In this document: positions 1 through 12,392 of the stretch, one piece after another
How the letters are laid out: every line of letters begins with the position of its first letter
Numbering within the stretch: the first letter of the stretch is position 1
Source of the DNA: Pictodentalium vernedei
Taxonomy: Eukaryota; Mollusca; Scaphopoda; Dentaliida; Dentaliidae
Length of the DNA: 64,000 nucleotides
Assembly (NCBI GenBank): GCA_031216915.1
Contig: CM062297.1
Span: 529,998,971-530,062,970 of the forward strand
Direction of reading: 5' to 3'
Translations under genes and position numbers: made by a program
Notes under the pieces: model-generated
The model's input: only the letters and a program-made list of their open reading frames with translations
Databases searched by the model: none
Told to the model about the DNA's origin: nothing

Positions 1-194
1 TTATACGTCTTTACAGAAGCTCAGAACATTCTCAACCCCAGTTATAATTACATCTTATCAGTTCTCTGCCAAGTTTGTTTGTATTAAAAAAACTACAGAA
101 ATTGAAATCGGCTGCTCACTACTGGTGCACACTGGCCCTCTCTACATACAAGAGTCCCCCCTCCAACTAAAATCCCAAGTGGTAAAACTAAAAA

Positions 195-3100
195 ATGATT
201 GATATACAGTTATACAGAATACGGGTGGGACTCTTTCACCACAGGGCTTTTAGGCGTGTACCCGCGAATATACGACTTGATCTCAAGTGTTTTCTGATGT
301 TGAATTTATTATTGAAATTTGGAACGGCAGGTATTACTATAATGTTACTATTACATCATGTAGTACGTGTGTACCCAGAAGACCAACACATTTTCTATAT
401 GTCAAGGTTTTTTGATCCCATCTTTAAGATTAACAAATTCAAAGTGGCACATCTGGGTATCGAGAGTCCGGCCTTCATTTTACTGCCTTGGATTCCTTTG
501 CGTCTTTACATGTGTGGTGACATTGAATTAAACCCCGGTCCATCCCCTCCTTCGGATGTCGTTCATTATAATAATGCTAATTTTACGAACCTAAGTATCT
601 GTCACATGAACATACAAAGTCTCAAACCTAAAATCGATATCCTCCAATGTGAACTGTCTGACCTCAATGTATGTGCGTTCACTGAAACATGGCTAACCTC
701 CTTGGACAATAATATTGAAATCCAGCTAAATGGATATCATGAACCAATTAGAAAAGATCGCTGCACTAGAGGCGGTGGGGTGGCAGTTTTTATTAAATCA
801 GACTTAATGTTCAAACACAGGAATGACCTGGACACCCCTCTACTAGAGTGTCTGTGGGTTGAAATAGAAACACTTGGCGGTCCAATTCTCTTAGGTGTCT
901 TCTACCGGCCACCAGGTGCCGACGCTGCTATCTGGGATTGGATATATGATTCAATTGACAAGGCTAAAGACACGGGCATTCATAATATAGTTGTTACTGG
1001 GGATTTTAATGACAACCAGAATATTAACTCCAATAAATTCAAAGATTTAATTCAGGCTTTCAATTTGAGACAATTGATTACAGAGCCAACGTTTTTACTG
1101 AACATAGTTCTACCATTTTGGACTTAATTGCGGTAACAGACTCCCTCCAGGTCATATCCAGTGGTGTCCTTGATCCATTTATTCCTGACCTGACGCGATA
1201 TCATTGCCCTGTGTATACTAACTTCAACTTGAAAAAACATGCTCGTAAACATACCAAGCGACTTATCTGGTTGTATAACGAGGCGAACTATGCCGAACTA
1301 AATAATGCTGTACGAGAAGAATCCCAGAATCTCATAACTCCTAACGACTCTATTGATGCTGTTATTGAAACTTTTACGTCCAAATTGCTTAGTTTAGCTG
1401 GAAAATATATTCCCAACAAAACAATTACTGTGAGAAAAGACGAACCAAAATGGATGCATAACAAAATAAGACTCCTAATTAGGCAACGTAAAAGACTATA
1501 TCGCTCTGCAAAGCGATCAGACCATCCCAATGCATGGGCAAAATACCGCGCTAAACGCAACGAAGTCGTGACTAATATCAGGAAGTCTAAAGCTGATTAT
1601 TTTTCGCGAATTCAGAATACTCTAGATAATCCAAGGACCCAGTCATCTGAATGGTGGAAAACATTAAAAACGTTTATGGGTGGCAAGTCGCCTGAAATTC
1701 CAAGCTTATTGTACAATAACACCCAACTCTCACTCGACCTGGAAAAGGCTGAAGCATTTAACGACTACTTCAGTGCTATATCAACTATTGATGACTCCCA
1801 GGCTACCATGCCCACTAGGTGCTTCGAACCCCGTTCAACTCTCAATAATATTATATTAAACGCTAGGGATGTCTTTGATTCTCTAAAATCAATGAAGGCC
1901 AATAAAGCTTGTGGCCCTGATGCTATAAATCCCCGATTGCTTAAAGAGTGTTCGTCATCATTGTGTGATCCTCTGTCTGATCTCTTTAACTATTTACTGG
2001 AACAGTCGTATTTTCCGGGCGTGTGGAAAAGAGCAAATGTGTTTCCGGTTTTGAAGAAAGATCCCCCAAACTTAATATCTAATTATCGTCCCATTTCTCT
2101 ACTAAGCTGCCTTGGAAAAGTCTTTGAAAAATGTATATTCAAAAAGATCTGGGATTTCTTCAACGCAAATAACTTATTAAGCCACTACCAGTCTGGATTC
2201 ACGCCACATGACTCAACTGTTCTCCAGCTCACTGATATTTATGATACTTTTAGCTCAGCTCTAGACGAAGGCAAGGAAATCCGCGTTGTATTTTGTGATA
2301 TTAGTAAGGCTTTTGACAAAGTTTGGCACAAAGGCCTCTTGAATAAAATCGAAAAAATTGGAATTACTGGCAAACTGTTAACATTTCTTGAATCCTACCT
2401 AACTGATCGCACGCAAAGAGTTATAATTAACTCCTTTTCGTCCACTTGGAAAAGTATCAATTCAGGTGTCCCACAGGGATCTGTTCTTGGTCCTCTCTTA
2501 TTTTTAATATACATCAACGACATCACGGCAAATGTGACCAGTAGTATTAGGTTATTTGCTGATGACACTACACTCTACTTGATTGTAGAGGACCCCAACC
2601 AAACGTCACTTATATTGAATAGGGATATTGCAAATATCGAAGAATGGGCTCGAATTTGGCTTGTTGATTTCAATCCTTCGAAAACAGAAACTTTATTAAT
2701 TTCGCGTAAAACAGGCCGTGTTCCTCATCCGCCATTACTAATGTCCAACGAACAAATAAAAGAAGTCCCCAACCATAAACATTTAGGAATTGTTTTTAAC
2801 CAAGAAGGTACCTGGACAAATCATATCGATCATATTAGTGTTAAAGCTTGGAGACGCATTGACCTCATCCGTAAAAATAAATTCAATCTTGATCGAAGTA
2901 CTTTAGAAAAAATTTATTTTGCATTTATCCGTCCCCTTTTAGAATATGCCGACACCGTCTGGGATAATTGTACAAATAAGGAAGTAGATGAACTTGAGAA
3001 AATACAAATTTCAGCTGCAAGAATTGTTACTGGTGCAACAAAAAGTGCCAGCAAAGAATCCTTGTATATTGAAACAGGTTGGGAAAAATTGGAATCTCGA

Positions 3101-3708
3101 CGGAAAAAAAACACAAACTTGTCCAGTTCTTTAAAATGTACCATAATTTAACCCCACAATTTATTTCCAGCCGAATTCATCCGTTCATTTCAGAAGTGCA
3201 ATCATATAGCCTTCGATCTAATCAAAATATTCGAGTACCCTTTTGTCGTACGACATCCCATCAAATGTCATTTTTCCCAGCGACATCAAAACTCTGGAAT
3301 GATATTCCACAACCAATAAGGGAAAATCATTCAATTATGAACTTCAAAAGATATCTCAATCGAAATAATCGACGTCCTCCCAACTTTTATAAAAAATCTA
3401 AATCTCGAAAAGCTCAAATCTTTCATTGTAGACTCCGGCTTCAATGTAGTAATCTGAACGACCACCTCTATATGCACAACCTGGTTATTTCGCCTTTATG
3501 TGCATGTGGAGACCGTGAAACTACAGACCACTTTTTGTTAGAATGTCCAATGTACAACATAATAAGGACTGAAACTATTGGAACCCTGGCGTGCTGCATA
3601 GATAGTGATATTCTCCTGTATGGATCTGAGTTTTATGATGACTTCATTAACAGAAGTATATTTAAAACTGTCCAGTCATACATTCTGAAAACAGAGCGTT
3701 TCAAATAA
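195..3708 (+). pseudogene. APE-type LINE ORF2 (2A-like peptide, endonuclease, reverse transcriptase), two frameshifts
   Basis: This is the retrotransposition polyprotein of a non-LTR element: an apurinic-type endonuclease nicks target DNA and the reverse transcriptase copies the RNA. The first reading frame (195-1127) has about 105 residues ending in a 2A-like motif, then the endonuclease (HMNIQSLKPK, TETWL, GVFYRPP, GDFND). It shifts frame near 1118 into the RT (1118-3151), which has YRPISLLSCLGK, CDISKAFDKVWH, SGVPQGSVLGPLLF and FADD at 2555-2566. A second shift near 3110 leads into a C-terminal part (to 3708) with a CACGDRETTDHFLLECP zinc-finger-like motif. About 1,170 codons in all, close to full length. 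The two shifts make it non-functional as written. The architecture fits CR1/L2/Rex1-like or Jockey-like LINEs; I cannot fix the clade by eye. Confidence 0.9.
513..542 (+). other. 2A-like ribosome-skipping motif in LINE
   Basis: Codons 513-542 read CGDIELNPGP, a match to the D-x-E-x-N-P-G-P consensus of 2A peptides, in frame with the upstream ATG at 195 and the downstream endonuclease. 2A-like sequences are known at the N terminus of some APE-type LINEs of marine invertebrates. Skipping would occur between the last Gly and Pro (after 539) and would release a leader of about 115 residues from the endonuclease-RT. Confidence 0.85.
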
Positions 3709-3864
3709 GATCAGGAATTCTACATAGCAGACAATACTCTATTACTTTCAGGCCTCAAACCCTAGACAGGTTGGCGTCAATACCAAGTGTGAGCAGTCCT
3801 AATCTATCAAATGGACACATTTAATTTGAAGAGAATTACTCACTGAATTAACAAAGTTCTGATG

Positions 3865-3919
3865 CTTCTTTTTTTTTTTTTCTTTTTTTTTTGTTTTTTG
3901 TTGTTTCTGTTTCTCGTTT

Positions 3920-3979
<60 letters not shown>

Positions 3980-3983
3980 CAGT
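3865..3983. repeat. Poly-T tract and (CT)n microsatellite
   Basis: A T-rich run (about 3868-3905) is followed by roughly 30 CT dinucleotides (3926-3979). It lies about 150 bp downstream of the LINE stop and could be part of its decayed 3' end or an independent microsatellite. Reading frames through it encode only low-complexity peptides. Confidence 0.9.
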
Positions 3984-4064
3984 TTCTTCTTTATTCTCCA
4001 ACCCAATAGCTTATCTTTTGTTCTATTTCTATAAATGTATATCACTTTCCCTGTTATTCCTACT

Positions 4065-4838
4065 CAGGGACGTGGCTAGAGGTTTCCGTTTGAGGGAATG
4101 GGTGTAGGGTAGTGAATTCCGGGCTGGGGAGGGTCCGGGAGGGGAAACATCCCCGGTCCCTCCCCATAGCTGGAAATTCACATCAGAGAAACAATTTGAA
4201 AATGAAGCCATGAAAATGGGCATAAAATTGATTCTAGTAACTGGAATGCCAACATATTTATGATAGAATTATCAGGTTACTAATTGGTATTATTCTGGGA
4301 ATTGAATATGTGCTAAACAAATGCTCAAGCTCAGAACTCTAATCATCTTGGAAGTGTGAATAATGAAAGTAACTCAGGATAACGATTTTACATGAAGAGA
4401 TTTTCCTGAAGTGCTTTCCGATGTTTTTTTTACAATAAATAAACATACAATAGAATCCTCGTACCGATTCGATTGTGAATGAAGGAATTAACTCAGGATT
4501 CTACACGGTACACGGCGTGATTTTCTTGAAATGCATTTCGACTTTTGAGAAAAGTAAACGTACTATAGAAAACTCATACCAATTGATATCATACATACCT
4601 TTGAAGCTCGACATTACGTACGCTGTATTTGTAGATAGTACCAGATGGAATTTTTGCTGATTTGAATTCGGGTTGGAATTTTGGGAGGTAAATGAGACAT
4701 CAGCATCAAGAAAGAAGCTCTAAAATCCAGATAGGTGGAATTTCCAACTATTCATGATTTGCCCTACAAATTTCCAATTGTAAAATTTTTTTATCAGGAT
4801 TGGGGTGCCCCCCCCCCCCCCCCCCCGCCACGTCCCTG
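4065..4838. mobile_element. Non-autonomous hAT-like element (MITE), 774 bp
   Basis: The element starts CAGGGACGTGGC and ends with the exact reverse complement, GCCACGTCCCTG. It is flanked by 8-bp sequences matching at 6 of 8 positions (TTCCTACT at 4057-4064, CTCCTGCT at 4839-4846). CAGGG-type ends and 8-bp duplications are hallmarks of the hAT superfamily. No transposase reading frame is present. A C17-19 run sits just inside the right end. Confidence 0.65.
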
Positions 4839-4846
4839 CTCCTGCT

Positions 4847-5283
4847 TCATTCAGACACTTTCTCATTTTCTTCTTTTTGATCTCCTTTAAATCTGTTTGT
4901 GTGTTGTTACCAAGTTGACTGTAAAACGCCGCCACATTTGCCAAAAATGTGAAATATATTTATAGCGTGGAAACAGCTTAACATAAGCTTTTAGCTTTTT
5001 GTTGAATCCACAAATATGTATTCTATGTATTATTGTATAATAATGCAACTTGGAAATAAATAATGTTTAAACTAACCTATCAATAATTTGTTACTCTCAC
5101 AAATGAGTGTGATTTCAAAATGTTCCTTCGTGGCAGCCCTTATAAGGGCTACCCACAATATTAGAAAGAGATATCTTCTCAGGTACACAACCAAGTCTGT
5201 CTTTGTTATAAAAAAAGACAAAAAACAGTTCCCTTATCCTCCAGTGAAAACTTATAAGCCAAAAATGTACTATAGGAGTTAGT
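4847..5283. other. Unannotated AT-rich DNA
   Basis: I see no coding motif, RNA gene or clear repeat boundary in this stretch. The short open frames have no recognisable features. Confidence 0.6.
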
Positions 5284-5422
5284 CATAAGCATGATGCGGG
5301 GGCCACTCGGGACCTAAGCATTTTTAACACTGAGTTTTCCATAGGCTCCATAGGGTTAGTGTTAAATTGTGAAACTTCTAGACCCAAGAACTTATAAGGA
5401 CAAACTTGAATGCACTTTCTTC
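5284..5422. repeat. Left arm of a palindromic repeat
   Basis: This arm, from the GGGGGCCACTCGGGACC region to ACAAACTTGAATGCACT, is the inverted counterpart of 6676-6865. It contains a roughly 45-bp hairpin unit bounded by TTAACACT and AGTGTTAA with CTATGGAGCCTATGG inside. Confidence 0.75.
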
Positions 5423-6675
5423 CAGAAATTGCTGGAAATTGTTGGTAGATATGGGAACACTTGGCGGCTCGAACTAAATGAAAATAAAAGCAAGGTAATA
5501 CCCGTTGGACGCAAGGTAGATATGACGAAGAGATGGAGAGTGGGGGAGTTCTCAATCCCCGAAGGGGAAAGCAAACAAATCACTGTAGGAGAACCGGGAG
5601 AGTACGAGTATCGAGGGTAAGCATAAATATAACGGGAAGAGGGGTGTACAGAAATTACTCAGCCAAACTGATTCTGAAGGGGAAAAGAATTCTGAACCAA
5701 CTAAAACTTTTAGGGAAAAATAGTTTCAACAAGGTCTTTGTGGGGAAAACACTGTGGGAGAGGGTGGGTTTACCAAGTATAACGTATGGCACGGACGTGA
5801 TTCCATTAAACCAAACCGTTATTAAGAAGTTGGAAAGTACTCAGAATGATGCCGGCAGATGGATAACAGGGTCGAGTAATGCTGCAGCTTTGGAAGCAGT
5901 AAGGGGGGAGCTTGGGTGGATGAAAATCAAGGACAGGGTAGATTTGGGAAAACTGTGTTACTTTAACTACTTGAGAAACCTGCCTGACAACCGGTGGTGC
6001 AAATTGATGCTCGATACCATTTGGAATTCTAATATAGATACGGGGTGGTCAAAACATGTGAGGGAACTAATGGACAATTACTCTATAGAGGTCACAAACA
6101 TAGAAGTAGGAATGAAAGAAGGCAAAAGGTTTGTCAAAGAGAGAGTCATGGAAGATTGCAATCGAAACTGGCGAGCAGGGGTTAGCGTGAAAAGATCACT
6201 GCAGGGGTTACAATATAAAGAAAAGCCAGCTTTTGAGAAGTACCTAGATGGCACCTTTGGAGGGTCACTGCTGTTCAAACTGAGATCAAGATCACTGGAG
6301 CTTCGGGGAAAAATTGGGAGAGATGGAGAAAAGGGATGCCAAATGTGCCACTCTGGAGTAGTGGAGACCCTGGAACATTTTCTCTTGGAATGCCCACAGT
6401 ATATACCTCATAGAATAAAATTTACTGGAAGAATAATGCAGAAGTGGGGTGAAGAAACAAAGGATAGATGGCTGTAGGGGGACACGAGGGGGAGGGTAGG
6501 AATGCTTATTGAAGAAATTGAAAAAGACGAAGTGAGGGACACTATTAAGCAGTTTATATCTGAATGCTGGGAGGAGAGGAGGGGAAGAGGGGGTGGGGTG
6601 CAGGGGGAATGATGGCCTTCTCTTATGAGGACCGCGACAAATCAGCGGCTGGCCAAAGAGTTATTATTATTATTG
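5423..6675 (+). pseudogene. 5'-truncated copy of the 17.4-22.4 kb LINE (3' end of ORF2)
   Basis: From about 5423 this sequence is nearly identical to 21157-22390 of the full-length LINE. It encodes the RT thumb/C-terminal region, including the CQMCHSGVVETLEHFLLEC zinc-finger-like motif, and ends with the family's 3' tail CCAAAGAGTT(ATT)n. One base is lost near 5618 (TATCGAGGG against TATCTAGGGG), causing a frameshift, and AAG has become TAG at 6475-6477. High similarity to the full-length copy implies recent transposition. The 5' truncation is typical of incomplete reverse transcription. Confidence 0.9.
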
Positions 6676-6865
6676 GTGGCACAGTGCATTCAGGTTTGTC
6701 CCTATAAGTTCCTGGGTCTAGAAATTTAACACTAACCCTATGGAGCCTATGGTAAAACCAGTGTTAAAAATCTTAGGTCTAGAAGTTTCACAATTTAACA
6801 CTAACCCTATGGAGCCTATGGAAAACTCGGTGTTAAAAAATGCTTGGGTCCCAAGTGGCACCCCT
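6676..6865. repeat. Right arm of a palindromic repeat, with an internal duplication
   Basis: This is the inverted counterpart of 5284-5422. The TTTAACACTAACCCTATGG hairpin unit occurs twice (about 6726-6771 and 6795-6841), so this arm is longer than the left one. The truncated LINE lies exactly between the two arms. Confidence 0.75.
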
Positions 6866-7238
6866 AACTACTAACGAATATAATACAATAAACTAACAAA
6901 TCACGCTGTTTAAAAATCTTAGTGTTTTCACCTTATATATAATTAGGAGAAGACTTTCATTAACTTATGCACCTCCCTATTGTCAAGCTGTTAACACCTC
7001 AAAATTTTCATCAGCCTTCCAGGAAAGTGATTACAATCATATTCTGGAAAATTTAAAAGAGTCATAACTTACTTATACACATAGATCTTAACACACATAG
7101 ATTTAAACCTAGGAAAATGACGCAGTTCACTAAATCATCATTAAACACTCAGGAAAAGAGAAGAGAAGAAGGATGACAGGAAAAACAAGAAGGACAGGGA
7201 GATAGCGGCAAGACGAGAGTCAGCAGGAAACAAGGTTA

Positions 7239-8662
7239 GTGCTGGTAATTTTAAAAATTCCGGGGGGCAAGCGAATAGGGAGTCGGGGGGGGGGGGGGAG
7301 CAATGAGTTTGTGGGAAAGCAGTTAGAAGCTCTAACAAAGCAGATTGCCGAATTGAGGGAAGAACTCAAAGCAAAGGATGTCGAGATGAGGGAGGCGCTT
7401 AAGGCCAAAGACCTCCAAATTTCTGAGATGCTAAGAAATTCTTTTATTATGCCATCCCCACTATCACCTGGATCTCCAGCTAAAGGGATCCAAGTAGTGG
7501 CAGAGATCCATTCTGACAGTAATGAGTCCAGCCCGATAGAGGTCCTGGCTGCCTCTGAGGGCATTCCTTCTGAAAAAGAAAGCAGTAGCGTCACTAGCGC
7601 CAACAATAATGCCAATAGTCGTGCTGCCGGAAAGACAAGTAAAAGAGATTCCACAAGTTCCGCAGCTACAGCATCGGAGGAGGGTAGCAGCCCAAAATCC
7701 TATGCTAGGCTGCACGTGCTCGTGGAGTCAACTCCAAAGCAAATACAAAAATCACAGTGGATCCTCTGGGAACCAAATCCTTTAACCCGGATAGATCTCT
7801 GTCACAGTTACTTAACACGCAGGCTAGTGGTATAGGTTCCAGTCACGATACTGAGCACAGCGGGGAGTCTGTTCCCGCTAGTGGCCCCAGCTAAACCCCC
7901 TAAAAAGAAAACAAAATAGTTGCGATTCTGAGTGCGAGTTGCAGGAGGTGACGGGTGCTGATGGTTTCTCCACTTTGACACCTAGAGTGGTAACGAAGTG
8001 CAGAAGCCTCCAGCATCCCTCCTCTTCCAGCTCCTCTCAGGTCAACAGTACTAACAGGACTAATTCTCATAATGGCAATAAGATAAACTTAACTGTTGAC
8101 GATAATGATCTCACTGCCAACAAAAACATTACAGCCAGAGAGTCCAGCCTGGAGGAAGTCACTCAACTTATGAGTTTAGACTTCTCCGCGGCCATAAAAA
8201 GGACACCCACGAGGGCTGTACAGAAGATATCCACGATGGTACCTATGGACAAAAACAAAAAACAAGATAAGCAGGCTACACAACCTCTAGGGGAAAAATA
8301 TCCATTAATATTGCCGTGGTAACAAGGGTACACCCTGACACCCCAAAAGAAGCCATCAACACGTGGAAGCTGAAGGTGATCTGCCCTAACAGTACAACTA
8401 AACGAAAAATAATTTCGGAAGGGGTGACCATCAATGGTAGAAAGCACGTTACAGAGGAGTACTGATCAACCCCTCCCCCAATCCAATGTCATAAATGTCA
8501 AAAATTTGGACACGTAGCAAACAGATGCAGGGGCACTCTGGCCTGCACGAAATGTAGAGACAACCATCTCACCAAAGCATGTAGGTCAAAGTCCCCCTCC
8601 TGTCCTAACTGCAAGGGACCCCACACCAGTAATTATCGGGGGTGCCCCCACTTCAAAAAGTG
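7239..8662 (+). pseudogene. LINE ORF1 (gag-like RNA-binding protein with three CCHC zinc knuckles)
   Basis: The N-terminal part (7239-7835) is charged and probably coiled-coil (repeated E/K/L heptad-like LREELKAKDVEMREALKAKD), then Ser/Thr/Ala-rich. After frame changes, a further low-complexity part (7939-8322) leads to a knuckle region at 8487-8650. Three consecutive C-x2-C-x4-H-x4-C-like units occur there (CHKCQKFGHVANRC, CTKCRDNHLTKAC, CPNCKGPHTSNYRGC). This is the usual nucleic-acid-binding end of Jockey-type ORF1 proteins. Several frame breaks and a stop before the knuckles make it a pseudogene. Confidence 0.8.
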
Positions 8663-8937
8663 AAAACCAACATAGAGTTGAAAAACCTTAACTTAAATAA
8701 ACCCGACAACGCTCCCTCACCCCACAAAATATGCTCCCTTGTCGTGGGAGCGCTCTACTCAGTTCTAAACAAACATGTCAGCACTAGTCTGTCTGACATC
8801 TGTCAAGACGTTAGTCGGTCAGCGTCCCGGCTCTTCAAAACCCAAATATCCGAATCTTTAATTAAAGCCGCAATCAACATCCAATAAAGCCACTAATCAC
8901 CTCCAACCAAACACCGCGACTAAATTACAACCCCATC

Positions 8938-11513
8938 ATGAATAAGTTACAAATAGCCGCGTGGAACGCTAGAAGCATTAATAACAAAAAAGCCTCAGAT
9001 CAGCCGATACTTCAAAGATACAGACATTGTCTGTATCTGCGAAAGTTGGCTTCAACCCAGTAAAAAGTTTTCAGTTAGCGGGTTCAGCACTATTAGAAGA
9101 GACCGACAAATCACTAAACGTGGTGGCGTCGCTCTTCTAATAAAGCACAACATCAAAACCAAAACAATAAAAACCAATCACCTCGATGCAGAGGTGATTG
9201 CAACTGAAATCACAGTCGACAATAAAAACATCGCTATTGTTTGCTATTATAACGACCCAAGCAAAATTGTTTCTGACACTGTCTTTGATTTCTTTACGAG
9301 GAAACACAAACACTGCATTTTCCTCGACGACTTCAATGCCAACCTCCTGTACTTTGACTGCAACAAAACCAGCCCCAACGGTGAAGCCCTCCTTGAAATA
9401 ACAAAAAAACATAACCTCCATGCAGTTATGAACGACAACTCAGCAACCTATATCAGTAACAACCCACTATTTTTATCTGATATCCTCGATCTAATTATCA
9501 CCAGTGATTCCCTGATAAACCACATCGATGACCACTGGGTCGGCGATGATGACTTAGGCAGCGATTACCTCCCGGTCCATGCCTCACTGCAGCTAGGAAA
9601 TGGGCCACTCAGGTACCCCATAGAGAAAATCATTAACTCAACCCTAAAAGAAATATGCCCAAAAGAAGAAGTGCGCCCCTGGAGAAATACTATCTCGGGC
9701 GACACACTCTCACTAATCAAAACTAAACGGAAAGCTCTTCGCGCTCTTAAAACCGAAACTGACCCCGGTAAGAAAGCTGTCCTAAAAAAACCAACATATA
9801 ACCGCCTTCATGGCGAAGTCAAGGAAGCCCTCAAAGCTGAAAAACAAGCCAACTGGGAAAAGGTAACAGCCAATCTAAATGGGGCCCAAGATGCTAAAAA
9901 ATTCTGGGACTCATTCAAAATCCTTACTGGGCAAAAAAAGAAGGGCAGCAAAGCCGCTGCCAAACCTCTTAAAAGGGAAGACGGTTCCTTTACGCGCACC
10001 GACAAAGACAAGGCCGACACTTTTGCCGACCTCCTAAGAAAAACGTATCGCCCGTATCAAGGCACGGGCAATGATGACGCCGCCATAAACGCAATTGACG
10101 ACTTCATCAATGAACACCCTGAAATCTACCGTGACCCCAAATTCGATAACGAGCCAGAAGACGGGAATGACGATGACCTCGAGACCCCCATCACCAATGA
10201 CGAAATCATCAACGTCATTAAAAAATGCAAAAATTCGTCCTCACCCGGCGAAGACGAAGTGAGCTACAAAATTCTTAAACAAAGCCCAAATTCCCTAATC
10301 GAAAAACTAAACAAACTGTTCAACGCATGCCTCACCCATGGTTACTTTCCCAAATGCTGGAAAAAAGCCATTGGTGTCATGATACCGAAACCTGGCAAGG
10401 ACCCCTCCGACCCAGCCAGCTACCGCCCAATCAGCCTCCTCAGCTGCATTGGTAAGACATTCGAACGAATCCTTACCAATCGGTTCAGGGGGCACCTTGA
10501 AGACAACGATTTTTTTTCAATAAATGGCAAAGAGCCTATAGAAACCGCAAAGAAGGCATCGAGCATGTCTACCGACTAGTCATCCAAATGAAAACCGCTA
10601 TCAACTATCAGCAAATAGGCGCGGCAGTCCTGTTAGACGTCGAAAAAGCATTTGACTCTGTTTGGCACAATGGAATGCGCTACAAATTATCAAAAATGAG
10701 ACTCCCCATGAAGCTGCTCAGATTACTATCCTCTTTCTTAAATGATCGCGAAATTAAAGTCAGAGTGAACAATGAAATGTCTGACAGTGTCCCCCTTGAA
10801 GCAGGCACCCCCAAGGATCCGTCCTAAGCCCCCCTCCTTTACATCTTCTATGTAAACTACCTTAATTTCTCTGAAGATCTTGTTCAAGTCTCCCAATTCG
10901 CGGATGATAAGGGTCTCTGGGGCTCTAATAATACGGCCAATTCGCTCCAAAAACCCCTGCAACGCGCTCTCGATGACCTAGAACAATAGTGTGCCAAATG
11001 GAGAATTAAGCTAAACGCCAATAAAACCCAACGAATCACCTTTACTCGCAAGACAAATAAACGTGATTTTGACCTAAAACTAATGATAACATCCTACCAG
11101 AATGCAAAGAGGCGAAATTCCTGGGCATCACCATTGATAAAAAATTGTCCTTTAAAAAACACACCGACGACATGGCGAAAAAAGCCACCAAACGCATTAA
11201 CTTATTGAAAATGCTAAAGGGAACTTCATGGGGAGCCAACCAGTCCACCCTACTCAAACTATACAAAGCCTTTGTGCGCCCAGTACTCGAATACGGTGCA
11301 ATCATACTTACTGACCTCAATCAAACTAATATGGGAAAACTCCAGAAGGTCCAAAATCACGCGCTCAGAGTCGCCCTCCGCGCCCCATGGGACACACCCA
11401 TCAAAACACTCCACGACAGGGCCGATATCCCCACCATTAAAGACCGCCTAGCCACCCTGGCCGCGAAAAATCATGACCAGTTAGCCGACATGCACAAACT
11501 GCGTGTCAGTTGA
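8938..11513 (+). pseudogene. LINE ORF2 (endonuclease and reverse transcriptase), multiply broken
   Basis: It starts at ATG 8938 with an endonuclease beginning (LQIAAWNARSINNKK), breaks near 9000, then runs 9194-10579 with endonuclease and RT fingers (FLDDFNAN, DDLGSDYLPV, SYRPISLLSCIGKTFERIL). RT continues at 10588-10827 (LLDVEKAFDSVWH) and, after more breaks, with QFADDKGLW near 10890-10920 and a thumb region at 11145-11513. At least four frameshifts or stops are visible. The order of motifs is that of a complete APE-type ORF2. Confidence 0.85.
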
Positions 11514-11600
11514 TTGAGAGACAGAAGTCGCCCGTCTATTTTGGAACAGGCTGGAGTGGGTCCTGCTAGGGGGCATCAGGTCGCTTTATATGTAGCTCCC

Positions 11601-12002
11601 GCGAATCCAGGACAAACCCCCCTCAGAAAAAAACCTTACTGACAAAACCCCGTTCAGGACAAAACCCCCTCACCTTAACTGACTTCTTAGACAGAACCCC
11701 CTCACATAGCAGAAAAATAAATTATAATGAACACGATTTGAATTTATTTTTTTTATTGGTTTTTTTTGTTGTTTTTTTTTGCTCATTTTCCATAAAAATA
11801 TAGTAAACATGCATATGTTAACAAATAAACACCTTTTGATATATGTTATCAAATAAACACCTTTTGATATATGAAAACTTTTGTTTACATAATATTTCTT
11901 GAAAGCACACAATATTATGCACTTCATTTTCTTCTGTCACATGCAGTTTGAACCACATAATATAAGATGACAAGAAAATTACTAAATAATAATAATAATA
12001 AG

Positions 12003-12086
<84 letters not shown>

Positions 12087-12383
12087 TTCTGCTATGCTTT
12101 TGGTATAATCAAAAATAAAATTTATTCACACCTCCTCTACCTTCCAAAAACATGATTTAAAGAATTCAAAAAATTAAACAAAACAGTCCCCCCACCACCC
12201 TTTCCCAAAAATGATATATTAACATTTATTTTCACCATATTCTATAAATAATATTTCTTCTGAGGGGTTTTTGTCTTGAGGAGGTTTTGTCTTCAGGGAG
12301 TTTTGTCTTTGAATGCAGAAAGTGAGGGGGTTTTGTCTAAGGGGGTTTTGTCTTGAGGGGGTTTTGTACTGTTACCAGCTCCC
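11601..12383. mobile_element. Foldback element 1, arms built from GACAAAACCCCCT repeats, 9-bp target duplication
   Basis: The left arm (about 11610-11712) has four GACAAAACCCC-type units, and the right arm (about 12255-12372) has six in inverse orientation (AGGGGGTTTTGTC). GTAGCTCCC occurs immediately outside both ends (11592-11600 and 12384-12392), a 9-bp target duplication in the 3' UTR of the Jockey-like LINE. The interior is AT-rich with a long (TTA)n array and no transposase. The 9-bp duplication and foldback form match MULE/Foldback-type transposons. Confidence 0.8.
12007..12087. repeat. (TTA)n microsatellite
   Basis: About 27 uninterrupted TTA units lie inside foldback element 1. Any reading frame through it is a homopolymer artefact. 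Confidence 0.95.
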
Positions 12384-12392
12384 GTAGCTCCC

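Larger units (their letters stand above)
7141..11600 (+). mobile_element. Decayed Jockey-like LINE
   Basis: The element has two consecutive regions: a gag-like ORF1 (about 7239-8662) with three CCHC knuckles, and an endonuclease-RT ORF2 (8938-11513). The 5' limit is uncertain. The 3' UTR runs into the left flank of a foldback insertion whose 9-bp target duplication begins at 11592. Its C-rich coding strand and lysine-rich product differ from the other LINEs here, so it is a separate family. Confidence 0.85.

Noticed and set aside
3848..4107. Open frames in both strands around 3.85-4.1 kb
   Set aside because: They encode only Arg-Glu or Leu-Ser repeats from the (CT)n microsatellite and poly-T tract.
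11967..12155. Frame with a long isoleucine run
   Set aside because: Translation of the (TTA)n microsatellite.
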